From NCBI GenBank assembly GCA_028287235.1, contig JAQBQB010000023.1, positions 222,898 through 286,897 on the forward strand: a stretch of DNA of 64,000 nt, in the 5' to 3' direction. This document shows, in pieces, positions 1 through 7,677 of this stretch. The notes beneath the pieces were generated by a model. The model was not told the DNA's origin and made no database searches. It was given only the letters and a program-made list of their open reading frames with translations. The position numbers and the translations under genes are program-made. Each line of letters opens with the position of its first letter. Within the stretch, counting starts at the first letter, position 1. Origin of the DNA: Gemmatimonadota bacterium (GTDB taxonomy: Bacteria; Gemmatimonadota; Gemmatimonadetes; Gemmatimonadales; Gemmatimonadaceae).

Positions 1-342
1 CAGCGGCCGCTTCAGCCGCTCGACACCCCGCAAGTCCACCATGAACCAGGTGGGCGCGTCCGCCTTGCTCTTGGGATCGAAGTGCGGGTCCTTTGGATCG
101 AGCGCCGTGGGGTCGGGGTACGCCTCGCGGACCACCTCGGCCACTCCCACCACCGCCGCTGGATTGGCGTTCGAGTGGTAGAAGAAGACGAGATCGCCCT
201 TCTTCATGGCGCGGAGATGATTTCGCGCCGCGTAATTGCGAATGCCGTCCCAGTGCGTCGTCTTCTTGGGCAGCGCGAGCAGGTCGTCGAACGAGAACAC
301 CTCGGGCTCGGACTTTACGAGCCAGTATTGGCGGTCTGGCAT
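1..342 (-). CDS. EVE domain-containing protein (3' end beyond window)
   Basis: The reverse strand encodes 114 residues beginning MPDRQYWLVKSEPEVFSFDD and running off the left edge. The start YWLVKSEP, followed by HWDGIRNYAARNHLRAMKKGD and DLVFFYHSN, is the signature of EVE (PUA-like) proteins related to thymocyte nuclear protein 1. EVE domains bind modified bases in DNA or RNA, but the exact ligand here is unknown. About 30-40 residues are missing from the usual length of roughly 150. The ATG lies 49 bases from the divergent peptidase gene, so the two probably share a promoter region. Family assignment is confident; the biological role is not. Confidence 0.9.
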   Translation of the reverse strand, partial: MPDRQYWLVKSEPEVFSFDDLLALPKKTTHWDGIRNYAARNHLRAMKKGDLVFFYHSNANPAAVVGVAEVVREAYPDPTALDPKDPHFDPKSKADAPTWFMVDLRGVERLKRPL

Positions 343-391
343 GTCGGGTCGTGGAAGGGGTGCATCCCGTCTATCAAAGAATTACCATAGG

Positions 392-2536
392 ATGATGAAG
401 TACTTCGCGGTTCGGTGCTCCGTTCGACTCGGCTTCGTGAGCCTGCTGGCGCTCACGCTAGTGCGCGCCGGTTCGGCCGGCGCGCAAGCCGGACCTGCCG
501 ATCCGTACCGGTGGCTGGAGAACGTCACGGCCGTCGACGTTCACGCCTGGGCCGCCGCGCAGAATGTCTCGACGGAGACCTTCCTCGCGCAACTCCCGCG
601 GCGGAAGGAGATTCAGGAGCGGCTCGCGCGCGCGTGGGCGTACCCCAAGCTCAGTGCCCCGTTCGGCGGCGGCGAGCGGCTGTTCTACTACGAGAACAGC
701 GGCGTGGAGAACCAGCCCGCGCTGTATGTGCAGGACAGCCCCAAGACCGCGCCGCGCGTGTTGATCGACCCGAACGCTTTCTCGCGCGACGGTCTCATCG
801 CCATTGTCGACCAGGCAGCATCGCCCGACGGCCGCTATCTCGCCTATGCCGTGGCCACGCAGGGTTCGGCGTGGCGGGTCGTGCGCGTGCGCGACGTTCG
901 CTCCGGCCAGGACACCGGCGAGGAGCTTCAGGGCATCAAGGACGGTCCGCTCTCGTGGACGCGCGACGAGCGCGGCTTCTTTTACGTTCGCTCCGACCTG
1001 AATCGTCCCGCGCCGACGTCGAACCCGCTTGCGCCGGACGGACGCCAGCGTGTGTTCTATCACCGCGTGGGCCGCGCGCAAGCCGACGACGAGCTTCTGT
1101 ACGAGGACATGCGCCACCCCGACTGGCTGCTCCGTGCCGACGTGAGCGAGGACGGCCAGTACCTGGTGATCGCCGCGCGCGTCGGAGCGGGCGCCGACGT
1201 CGCGAGCCGGCTCTACTTCATCGACCTCGACAACCCGAAGCGTCCGAACCTCGGCGCGCCCATCGTGAAGCTGTTCGACGAGGGCGACGCGATGTACGAG
1301 TTCGTGGCGAACAACGGGCCGGTCTTCTTCATCCGCACCACGAAGAACGCGCCGCGCGCGCGCCTCGTCGCCGTCGACATCAACGCCGCGGACGAGAATC
1401 ACTGGACGCCCGTGGTGCGCGAGACGTACGACCCGCTCGTGGGCGTGACCCGCGTGGACGATCGCATCGTGGCGCACCGGATCCACGACGCGCATTCGGT
1501 GCTCGAGCTGTATGCGTTGGACGGAGGTAACCGCGGCGTGATTCCCCTTCCGGGCGTCGGCACCGTGACCGAGATCAACGGCCGCGGCGACTTTCGCGAG
1601 CTCTACTTCCGCTACGCGTCGTTCATCCACCAGCCCGCCGTCTTCCGCTTCGATCTCGAGACACGGGCCACCGTGCCCTACAAGGAGACGCACGCCGACA
1701 GCGCGCTCGCGGCGTACGAGACGACACAGCTCTACTTCACGAGCAAGGACGGCACGCGCGTGCCGATGTTCCTCACGGCGCGCCGCGGCATCACGCTCGA
1801 CGGGTCGCACGCCGCGCTGTTGAGCGGCATCGGGAGCTTCGGTGCGGCCGCGACGCCGGTCTTTTCGCCGGCGGTGGCGGCGTGGCTCGAGCTGGGCGGC
1901 GTGTACGCCGTCGCCAACGTTCGGGGCGGCGGAGAGTATGGGCGCGCGTGGCACGAAGCCGCCACCGGCGCACATAAACAAGTTGCCGTAGACGACTTCC
2001 TCGCGGCCGCGCAATTCCTCGTGGATCAGCGCTACACGCGCGCGTCGATGCTCGGCGCAGCGGGCCGTGGAGCGGGCGCTTTGCTGGCCGGCGCGGCGGT
2101 GGTCGAGCGTCCCGAGCTGTTCGGCGCCGCCGCGCTCGACGCCGGTCTGCTCGACATGGCGCGCTTCAGCCGGTTCACCATCGGGCCGCGCTGGATTCCG
2201 GAGTTCGGATCGCCCGACAGGCCGGCCGACCTGCGCGCGCTGCTCGGCTATTCTCCGCTGCAGAATCTGCGAAGCGGCGTGCGCTATCCGCCCATGCTCG
2301 TCAGCGTGGGCGAGCACGACGAGGTGGCGACACCTGCCCATTCGTACAAGTTCGCCGCCACGCTCCAGGCGCTTCAGGCGCTTCAGGCGCTTCAAGCCGG
2401 CGGCTCGCCGGCGCCGGCGCTGCTTCGCGTGGAGTACGACGCTGGCTTCGGGCCGGGAGTTCCCGCGGCGAAGCAGATGGCGCTCGAGGCGGACCAGCTC
2501 GCGTTTCTCGCCAACGCGCTGCATATCGTGCGCTGA
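392..2536 (+). CDS. secreted S9A prolyl oligopeptidase-like protein, catalytically degenerate
   Basis: The 714-residue product has a signal peptide (MMKYFAVRCSVRLGFVSLLA, with a likely cut after AGA), a beta-propeller and a C-terminal hydrolase domain. VYAVANVRGGGEYGRAWHEA and ERPELFGAA align well with prolyl oligopeptidases. The nucleophile elbow, normally GGSNGG, reads GAAGRGAGALL at residues 555-565 and has no serine. The catalytic-His segment, normally KAGHGAG, reads DAGFGPG, with Phe at 686. Only the acidic-residue segment (GEHDEV, around D643) survives. A 9-base tandem repeat near 2364-2395 encodes repeated LQA. The start was chosen at the paired ATGs because the signal peptide follows directly. 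It is probably a pseudoenzyme; peptidase activity is not expected. Confidence 0.88.
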   Translation: MMKYFAVRCSVRLGFVSLLALTLVRAGSAGAQAGPADPYRWLENVTAVDVHAWAAAQNVSTETFLAQLPRRKEIQERLARAWAYPKLSAPFGGGERLFYYENSGVENQPALYVQDSPKTAPRVLIDPNAFSRDGLIAIVDQAASPDGRYLAYAVATQGSAWRVVRVRDVRSGQDTGEELQGIKDGPLSWTRDERGFFYVRSDLNRPAPTSNPLAPDGRQRVFYHRVGRAQADDELLYEDMRHPDWLLRADVSEDGQYLVIAARVGAGADVASRLYFIDLDNPKRPNLGAPIVKLFDEGDAMYEFVANNGPVFFIRTTKNAPRARLVAVDINAADENHWTPVVRETYDPLVGVTRVDDRIVAHRIHDAHSVLELYALDGGNRGVIPLPGVGTVTEINGRGDFRELYFRYASFIHQPAVFRFDLETRATVPYKETHADSALAAYETTQLYFTSKDGTRVPMFLTARRGITLDGSHAALLSGIGSFGAAATPVFSPAVAAWLELGGVYAVANVRGGGEYGRAWHEAATGAHKQVAVDDFLAAAQFLVDQRYTRASMLGAAGRGAGALLAGAAVVERPELFGAAALDAGLLDMARFSRFTIGPRWIPEFGSPDRPADLRALLGYSPLQNLRSGVRYPPMLVSVGEHDEVATPAHSYKFAATLQALQALQALQAGGSPAPALLRVEYDAGFGPGVPAAKQMALEADQLAFLANALHIVR

Positions 2537-2587
2537 GCGCCGCGCGCGCGCCTTGCTGCGCGTGGGGTGCAACGCCACCTTTCGCCC

Positions 2588-3169
2588 ATGAGCGTGCTCG
2601 CGAGCTACGAATCATTCATCCCTGTCGCTCGAAGCGCGCTGCTCTTCATTGGCGCGCTCGTCGCGGTGATCTGCGCCTTCGATTGGGCAGTGCGCACGCG
2701 GCGCATCAATCCGTTCAACCGCGCGGCGCGTTTTTTTCGCGGGCGCGTGGACCCGCTGATGCATCCCATCGAGCGCGTGCTCGTTCGAACCGGCGGCAAC
2801 CCCGCCACCGCGCCTTGGTGGGCGCTCGCGGCGTACGCCATCTGCGGCATTCTGCTGATCAGCCTTCTCCAGTTCATCGGCTCGATCCTGTCGCAGATCA
2901 TGTTCGCGTCGCAGAATCCGGGGAGCATTCCGCTGCTGCTCCTGTCGTGGGTGTTCGCGGTGCTTCGGCTCGCGCTCCTCGTTCGGGTGCTGTCGTCCTG
3001 GTTTCCGATTTCGCCGTTCTCGAAATGGATTCGCTGGTCGTACGTGCTCACCAACTGGATGATCACGCCGCTCAGCCGGATCATTCCACGAATCGGGATG
3101 ATCGACATCACGCCGATCGTCGCCTGGTTTTTGCTAAACATCATCCAGCGGCTGTTGGGCATTCCCTGA
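2588..3169 (+). CDS. YggT family membrane protein
   Basis: This 193-residue protein has an N-terminal membrane segment, a short cytoplasmic stretch with many Arg residues, and two further hydrophobic blocks (WWALAAYAICGILLISLLQF and PLLLLSWVFAVLRLALLVRV). The segment VLSSWFPISPFSKWIRWSYV followed by ITPLSRIIPRIGMIDITPIV is the YggT repeat signature (S-W-P-x(n)-P-R-I-G-x-D-x-P). The family is linked to envelope and osmotic functions, but the mechanism is poorly known. The gene lies 51 bases after the S9A-like gene on the same strand. The start at 2588 is preferred over an upstream in-frame start because it gives the standard N-terminus. Confidence 0.9.
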   Translation: MSVLASYESFIPVARSALLFIGALVAVICAFDWAVRTRRINPFNRAARFFRGRVDPLMHPIERVLVRTGGNPATAPWWALAAYAICGILLISLLQFIGSILSQIMFASQNPGSIPLLLLSWVFAVLRLALLVRVLSSWFPISPFSKWIRWSYVLTNWMITPLSRIIPRIGMIDITPIVAWFLLNIIQRLLGIP

Positions 3170-3324
3170 GCGACTCGGACGGCCGAGGCCGGCACTCGAT
3201 TTGCCCATTTGCATCTTCGCAGCAGGTGCGCCGGCAGTTATGATTCTCGCCGTGTGTTCGAAGCGAATCACCAAGCGGGCGTGTACGACGACGCCGGAGT
3301 CACTCACCGCTGAAGCAGGAATCC

Positions 3325-3747
3325 ATGACGAAGATTTTGTTGGTGGGCACGGAGCTGGCGCTCCTGGAAGGATTGTCGCAATCGCTCGCCAGTGCCGGGT
3401 TCACCCCGCAGGTCGCCCAAACGCTGCATGAAGCTCGCGAGCTCGCGCTGCAGAGTCCTCCACTCGTCGCCGTCGTCAGCCGCGTGCTGGCCGCGGCCGC
3501 AAGCGGCGAAGCGCTGAGCATTCCGCTGGCAGCCGGCGGCGCGCTGCTGCTGTATCGCTCCGTCGGGAGCCTGCTCGTCACGCTCTCTCCCACGATGCAG
3601 CGCGCGGTGCTGGCGGATCTCACGCTACCCCTCGAGCGAAACCGCCTGATGGCGCTCGTGCAGTATGTCGGAGACCGGCTCAAGGTCACCGGGCGGGGAC
3701 GGACGAGCGGAGAAAACGAGAGCGTGCCGCCCGAAAGCAGGGTTTAG
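3325..3747 (+). CDS. receiver-like protein lacking the usual phospho-acceptor
   Basis: The 140-residue product begins MTKILLVGTELALLEGLSQS and follows with SAGFTPQVAQTLHEARELAL, which matches the first half of a response-regulator receiver fold (beta1, alpha1, beta2, alpha2). The acidic pair expected after beta1 is replaced by GTE, and the strand where the phospho-acceptor Asp should lie reads PPLVAVVSRVL without an Asp. It is therefore best called a degenerate receiver. The tail is hydrophilic and probably disordered. No kinase or output domain lies next to it. The function is unknown. Confidence 0.6.
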   Translation: MTKILLVGTELALLEGLSQSLASAGFTPQVAQTLHEARELALQSPPLVAVVSRVLAAAASGEALSIPLAAGGALLLYRSVGSLLVTLSPTMQRAVLADLTLPLERNRLMALVQYVGDRLKVTGRGRTSGENESVPPESRV

Positions 3748-3896
3748 GGTATTGGGTATAGGGTTTAGGGAAGGTGTGCGGGCGCGCCGTGGGCGCGCCC
3801 GCTTCGTTAGATGGCCTTTCTCGGTCCATCCATCAAGTCGCGCCGCAGGCGCGACGTACCTCCCCTAAACCCTGGACCCCGGCCCCTAGCCCCCGG
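3740..3896. repeat. palindromic element A made of short G-rich/C-rich tandem units
   Basis: The left arm (about 3740-3770) repeats the core GGGTTTAGGG and GGGTATAGGG, and the right arm (about 3862-3894) carries the complementary CCCTAAACCC and related C-rich units. The arms enclose two perfect hairpins, at 3778-3802 and 3837-3855. The element begins at the end of the receiver-like gene and fills most of the leader upstream of the metH riboswitch. Its architecture matches elements B and C in this window, although the repeat unit differs. Confidence 0.6.
3778..3802 (+). terminator. perfect 11-bp GC hairpin, possible terminator
   Basis: GCGGGCGCGCC and GGCGCGCCCGC form a perfect 11-bp stem around the 3-base loop GTG, 30 bases after the receiver-like stop codon. 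Only a weak T-rich stretch (TTCGTT) follows. It may end the upstream transcript, or simply be the core of palindromic element A. Confidence 0.4.
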
Positions 3897-3956
3897 TATC
3901 GGGGGCCCTCTTCTCTGACCGTCCGCCCGCTATTAAGCTTCTGGTTACATCCGAGT

Positions 3957-4012
3957 TCGTGGCGATTTCAGGCAACTTGCGGCCACGTTAAATATTTCGC
4001 TAAAGCGCCGGC
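3957..4012 (+). promoter_or_regulatory. SAM-II riboswitch upstream of metH
   Basis: CGTGGC (3958-3963) and GCCACG (3982-3987) form a perfect P1 stem. It encloses GATTT immediately after the 5' arm and TTGCG before the 3' arm. The 3' arm is followed by TTAAAT, a short linker and GCTAAA, then GCGCCGG. This order (P1, GAUUU loop, UUGC, UAAAU, GCUAAA and a tail that pairs with the loop to form a pseudoknot) is the SAM-II aptamer signature. The loop GGC (3971-3973) can pair with GCC (4007-4009). It sits 45 bases before metH, whose pathway makes the SAM precursor methionine, so repression by SAM is the expected logic. Confidence 0.88.
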
Positions 4013-4040
4013 CCCAGCGCTTGCGTTGTGGGCATTTTTT
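4011..4040 (+). terminator. intrinsic terminator directly after the SAM-II aptamer
   Basis: GCCC-CAGCGC (4011-4020) pairs with GCGTTG-T-GGGC (4023-4033) around a TT loop, with one G-T pair and one bulged T. The stem is followed by A and six T residues (4035-4040). This is a good Rho-independent terminator placed between the riboswitch and the metH start. It suggests control by premature termination rather than only by hiding the ribosome-binding site. Confidence 0.75.
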
Positions 4041-4056
4041 CTATTCCGGCCTAACG

Positions 4057-7000
4057 ATGTCCGAAACGACCCTTCCGTATCCCGTCGCAGCACCGTCCTC
4101 GAACGACACGTCGCCGAGCGCGTATCTGAGCGCCCTTGCCGACCGGGTCCTCGTGTACGACGGCGCGATGGGAACGAGCATCCAGCGCTTTCACCCCACC
4201 CCGGACGACTTCGGCGGAAAGTCGCTCGAGGGCTGCAACGACGTCCTCGTGCTCACGCGGCCCGACATCATCGGCGCGATCCACGAGTCGTTCCTTGCGG
4301 TGGGCTGCGACGTCGTCGAGACGTGCACCTTCCAGTCGACGCCGCACCGGCTGCGCGAATGGGGCATCGAGGAAAAGACCGCGGAGCTGAACATCGCCGC
4401 CGCGCGGTTGGCCCGCGCCGCCTGCGACAAGTATTCCACGCCCGACAAGCCACGCTTCGTCGCCGGCTCGATCGGACCCACCGGCATGCTGCTGTCGAGC
4501 AGCGATCCGGTGCTGTCGAAGACCACGTTCGCGGAGCTCGAGGAGAACTACTACATCCAGGCGAAGTATCTCGTCGAAGGCGGCGTCGACGTGCTGCTCG
4601 TCGAGACGGCGCAGGACATCCTCGAGATGAAGGCTGCCGTCGCCGGCTTCGAGCGGCTGTTCGCCGAGATCGGACATCGCGTGGCGGTTCAGGCGCAGGT
4701 CACGCTCGACACGAGCGGACGCATGCTGCTCGGCACCGACATCGCGAGCGCGATGACGACGCTCGAGGCGCTGCGCGTCGACGTCATCGGGTTGAATTGC
4801 TCGACGGGGCCCGAGCACATGCGCGAGCCGATCCGCTTCCTCGCGGAAAGCTCCACGCGGCCGGTGTCGTGTATTCCGAACGCCGGTCTGCCGTTGAACA
4901 CGGGAACGGGCGACGCGGTCTATCCGCTCGAGCCGGTGCCGATGGCCGAAATGCTCGGCGAGTTCGTCGAGAAGTTCGGCGTGCGCATCGTGGGCGGGTG
5001 TTGCGGCACGACGCCGGATCATCTGGCGGCGATTGTCAAACGCGTGGGGCGTGGAGCGTTGGGCGTTGGGCGCGATGGCGACTCACTGCCTATGCCCCAC
5101 GCCTCACGCCCCACGCCCAACGCCCCACGCCCAACGCCCCACGCCGGCTCGACTCGCGGGTCCAAGATTCCCCGCGCCTCGTCGGCCATGCGCGCCACCG
5201 ACTTCGACCAGAACCCCAAGCCGCTGCTCATCGGCGAGCGCGTGAACGCGCAGGGCTCGCGGAAAGTGAAGCGTCTGCTCCTGGCCGAGGACTACGAGGG
5301 CATCTCGGACGTAGCGCGCGAGCAGGTGGAGTCGGGCGCGCACGTGCTCGACGTCTGCGTGGCCGTCACCGAGCGCGGCGACGAAGCGGAGCAGATGGCG
5401 AAGGTCGTCAAGCTGCTCTCGATGACCGTCGACACGCCGATCATGATCGACTCCACCGAGCCGGCCGTGATTCAACGGGCACTCGAAGCGATTCCGGGGC
5501 GCGCGATCATCAACTCCATCAACATGGAGAATGGGCGCGAGCGCATCGACGCCGTGGTGCCGCTCGCCAAGAAGCATGGCGCGGCGCTCGTCGCGCTCAC
5601 GATCGACCCGATCGGCATGGCCAAGACGCGCGAGCGGAAGCTCGAGATCGCGAAGAAGATTTACGACATCGTCGTGCACGAGTATGGGCTCAAGCCGGAA
5701 GATCTGATCTATGACGATCTGACCTTCACGCTCGCGACCGGCGATGCCGAATGGATCGACTCCGCCGTGGAGACGATCGAAGGCATTCGCCTCATCAAGC
5801 GCGAGCTGCCGGGCGTCTTCACGAGCCTCGGCGTGTCGAACGTGAGCTTCGGACTCAATCCGGAAGCGCGCGGCGTGCTCAACTCGGTGTTCCTGCATCA
5901 CTGCGTCGAAGCGGGCCTCGACATGGCGATCGTGAACCCCGCGCACGTGCAGCCGTACGCCGAGATTCCGGACGAAGAGCGCGCGCTCGCCGACGACCTC
6001 GTCTTCAATCGCCGGCCCGACGCGCTGCAACACTTCATCGAGCGCTTCGATGGACGCGGCGCCGGCGCGGCGCGCGAAGTCGAAAAGGAAGATCCCACCG
6101 CGGGCATGACCGCCGATCAGAAAGTGCACTGGATGGTCGTGCACCGAAAGAAAGAGGGCATCGAGGCGGCGCTCGACGAGGCCGGCGTGCGCGAGCAGCC
6201 GGTGCGCGTGCTCAACGAGGTGCTGCTGCCCGCGATGAAGGAGGTCGGCGACAAGTTCGGCGCGGGCGAGCTGATTCTGCCCTTCGTGCTGCAATCGGCC
6301 GAAGCGATGAAAAAAGCGGTGAAGCACCTCGAGCAGTTCCTGGAGCGCGCCGAGGGCTATACCAAAGGACGCGTCGTGCTCGCGACGGTGTACGGCGACG
6401 TGCACGACATCGGCAAGTCGCTCGTCAACACGATTCTCTCGAACAACGGCTACACCGTGTTCGACTTGGGCAAGCAGGTGCCGGTGAACACGATCATCGA
6501 GAAGGCGCTCGAGGTGAACGCCGACGCGATCGGTCTGTCGGCGCTGCTCGTCTCGACGTCGAAGCAGATGCCGTTGTGCGTGCAGGAGCTCGACCGGCGC
6601 GGCATTCACATTCCGGTGCTCATCGGCGGCGCGGCGATCAACCGCCGCTTCGGCCGGCGCGCGTTGTACGTGGAAGGCGAGCGCGCGTACGACTCGGGTG
6701 TGTTCTACTGCAAGGACGCGTTCGAGGGGCTCGACACGATGGACAAGCTCCAGGATGTCGAGGGTCGTTCCGCGTACATCGGCAAACTCCTCGAGGATGC
6801 GCGCAACGACAAATTCCTGCACGCTAACGTGGGCAAAGACATGTCGTCGGGCACGTCCGACGGAAAGCGCAGCGAGGTCTCCGCGGACAATCCGGTGCCG
6901 AGCTCGCCCTTCTTCGGCACGCGCACGCTCACGGACATTCCGCTCGACGAAGTGTTCGCGCTGCTCGACCTCGACGAGCTCTATCGCCTGCAGTGGGGCG

Positions 7001-7677
7001 GTCGCGGCTCCGGTCCGGAATACGAAGCGACGGTGAAGAACGAGTTCGAGCCCACGCTCGCGCGCCTCAAGGAATCGGCGAAGCGCGAAAGGTGGCTGCA
7101 GCCAAAGGCCATCTATGGCTTGTTCCCCGTGCAGACACTGGGGAACGATCTCATCGTCTACGATCCCGACGCCTACAAGGCCGACGAAACGAAGACGGAG
7201 ATCGGCCGCTTTCACTTCCCTCGTCAGGAAGATCGCGAGCGCTTGTGCATCGCCGACTACTTCCGCGCGGTGGAGACGGGCGACGTCGATGTCGTCGCGC
7301 TCCAGATCGTGACCGTGGGAGATGCCGCGTCGGAGAAGTTCCAGACGCTGCAATCCGCGAACGAGTACACCGAGGCGTTCTACGTCCACGGGCTCGGCGT
7401 GGAGACGGCCGAAGCGGTCGCCGAATGGATGCATCGCAAGATCCGCCACGACCTGGGCGTGCCGGCCGGACAGGGCAAGCGATATTCGTGGGGCTACGGC
7501 GCGTGTCCCGACCTCGAGGATCACGCGCAGGTGTTCAAGCTGTTGCCGGCCGAGCGCGAGCTCGGCATGCAGATGACCTCGTCGTTCCAACTCATGCCCG
7601 AACAGAGCACCGCGGCGATCATCGTCCATCACCCGCAGGCGAAGTACTACGCCGTGCGCGCCGAGACCAGCCGATGA
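4057..7677 (+). CDS. metH: cobalamin-dependent methionine synthase
   Basis: The 1206-residue enzyme transfers a methyl group from methyltetrahydrofolate through cobalamin to homocysteine, and is close to the usual full length. It has a homocysteine domain (residues 20-325; DGAMGTSIQ and zinc ligands C248, C315 and C316 in GLNCS and GGCCGT), a pterin domain (about 380-640; GERVNAQGSRK), a cobalamin cap and binding domain (DVHDIGK at 781-787, with H783 as cobalt ligand) and a reactivation domain (RYSWGYGACPDLEDHAQVFK). Palindromic element B adds about 35 extra residues (329-365) between the first two domains. A SAM-II riboswitch and a terminator precede it. The ATG at 4057 was preferred to an in-frame TTG inside the terminator. 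It overlaps the next gene by 4 bases. Confidence 0.97.
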   Translation: MSETTLPYPVAAPSSNDTSPSAYLSALADRVLVYDGAMGTSIQRFHPTPDDFGGKSLEGCNDVLVLTRPDIIGAIHESFLAVGCDVVETCTFQSTPHRLREWGIEEKTAELNIAAARLARAACDKYSTPDKPRFVAGSIGPTGMLLSSSDPVLSKTTFAELEENYYIQAKYLVEGGVDVLLVETAQDILEMKAAVAGFERLFAEIGHRVAVQAQVTLDTSGRMLLGTDIASAMTTLEALRVDVIGLNCSTGPEHMREPIRFLAESSTRPVSCIPNAGLPLNTGTGDAVYPLEPVPMAEMLGEFVEKFGVRIVGGCCGTTPDHLAAIVKRVGRGALGVGRDGDSLPMPHASRPTPNAPRPTPHAGSTRGSKIPRASSAMRATDFDQNPKPLLIGERVNAQGSRKVKRLLLAEDYEGISDVAREQVESGAHVLDVCVAVTERGDEAEQMAKVVKLLSMTVDTPIMIDSTEPAVIQRALEAIPGRAIINSINMENGRERIDAVVPLAKKHGAALVALTIDPIGMAKTRERKLEIAKKIYDIVVHEYGLKPEDLIYDDLTFTLATGDAEWIDSAVETIEGIRLIKRELPGVFTSLGVSNVSFGLNPEARGVLNSVFLHHCVEAGLDMAIVNPAHVQPYAEIPDEERALADDLVFNRRPDALQHFIERFDGRGAGAAREVEKEDPTAGMTADQKVHWMVVHRKKEGIEAALDEAGVREQPVRVLNEVLLPAMKEVGDKFGAGELILPFVLQSAEAMKKAVKHLEQFLERAEGYTKGRVVLATVYGDVHDIGKSLVNTILSNNGYTVFDLGKQVPVNTIIEKALEVNADAIGLSALLVSTSKQMPLCVQELDRRGIHIPVLIGGAAINRRFGRRALYVEGERAYDSGVFYCKDAFEGLDTMDKLQDVEGRSAYIGKLLEDARNDKFLHANVGKDMSSGTSDGKRSEVSADNPVPSSPFFGTRTLTDIPLDEVFALLDLDELYRLQWGGRGSGPEYEATVKNEFEPTLARLKESAKRERWLQPKAIYGLFPVQTLGNDLIVYDPDAYKADETKTEIGRFHFPRQEDRERLCIADYFRAVETGDVDVVALQIVTVGDAASEKFQTLQSANEYTEAFYVHGLGVETAEAVAEWMHRKIRHDLGVPAGQGKRYSWGYGACPDLEDHAQVFKLLPAERELGMQMTSSFQLMPEQSTAAIIVHHPQAKYYAVRAETSR
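5041..5144. repeat. palindromic element B, inserted in frame inside metH
   Basis: The left arm (5041-5072) consists of heptamers such as GCGTGGG and GCGTTGG. The longer right arm (about 5094-5144) holds their complements (CCCACGC, CCAACGC), so the whole element can fold into a long imperfect hairpin. It is read through as low-complexity protein (VGRGALGVG, then SRPTPNAPRPTP). It lies exactly at the linker between the homocysteine and pterin domains, and the frame is kept. Confidence 0.8.

Noticed and set aside
458..2578. A 706-codon frame opposite the S9A-like gene
   Set aside because: It is a shadow of the GC-rich coding strand; the product is Arg/His/Val-rich with no domain, while the forward strand encodes a clear family member.
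3740..3770. Telomere-like GGGTTTAGGG repeats marking a linear replicon end
   Set aside because: The repeats are few, sit between genes and are mirrored by C-rich units nearby, which fits a palindromic repeat element and not a chromosome end.
3748..4056. Cobalamin riboswitch upstream of metH
   Set aside because: No B12-box-like sequence was seen, and the compact P1/GATTT/GCTAAA arrangement fits SAM-II much better.
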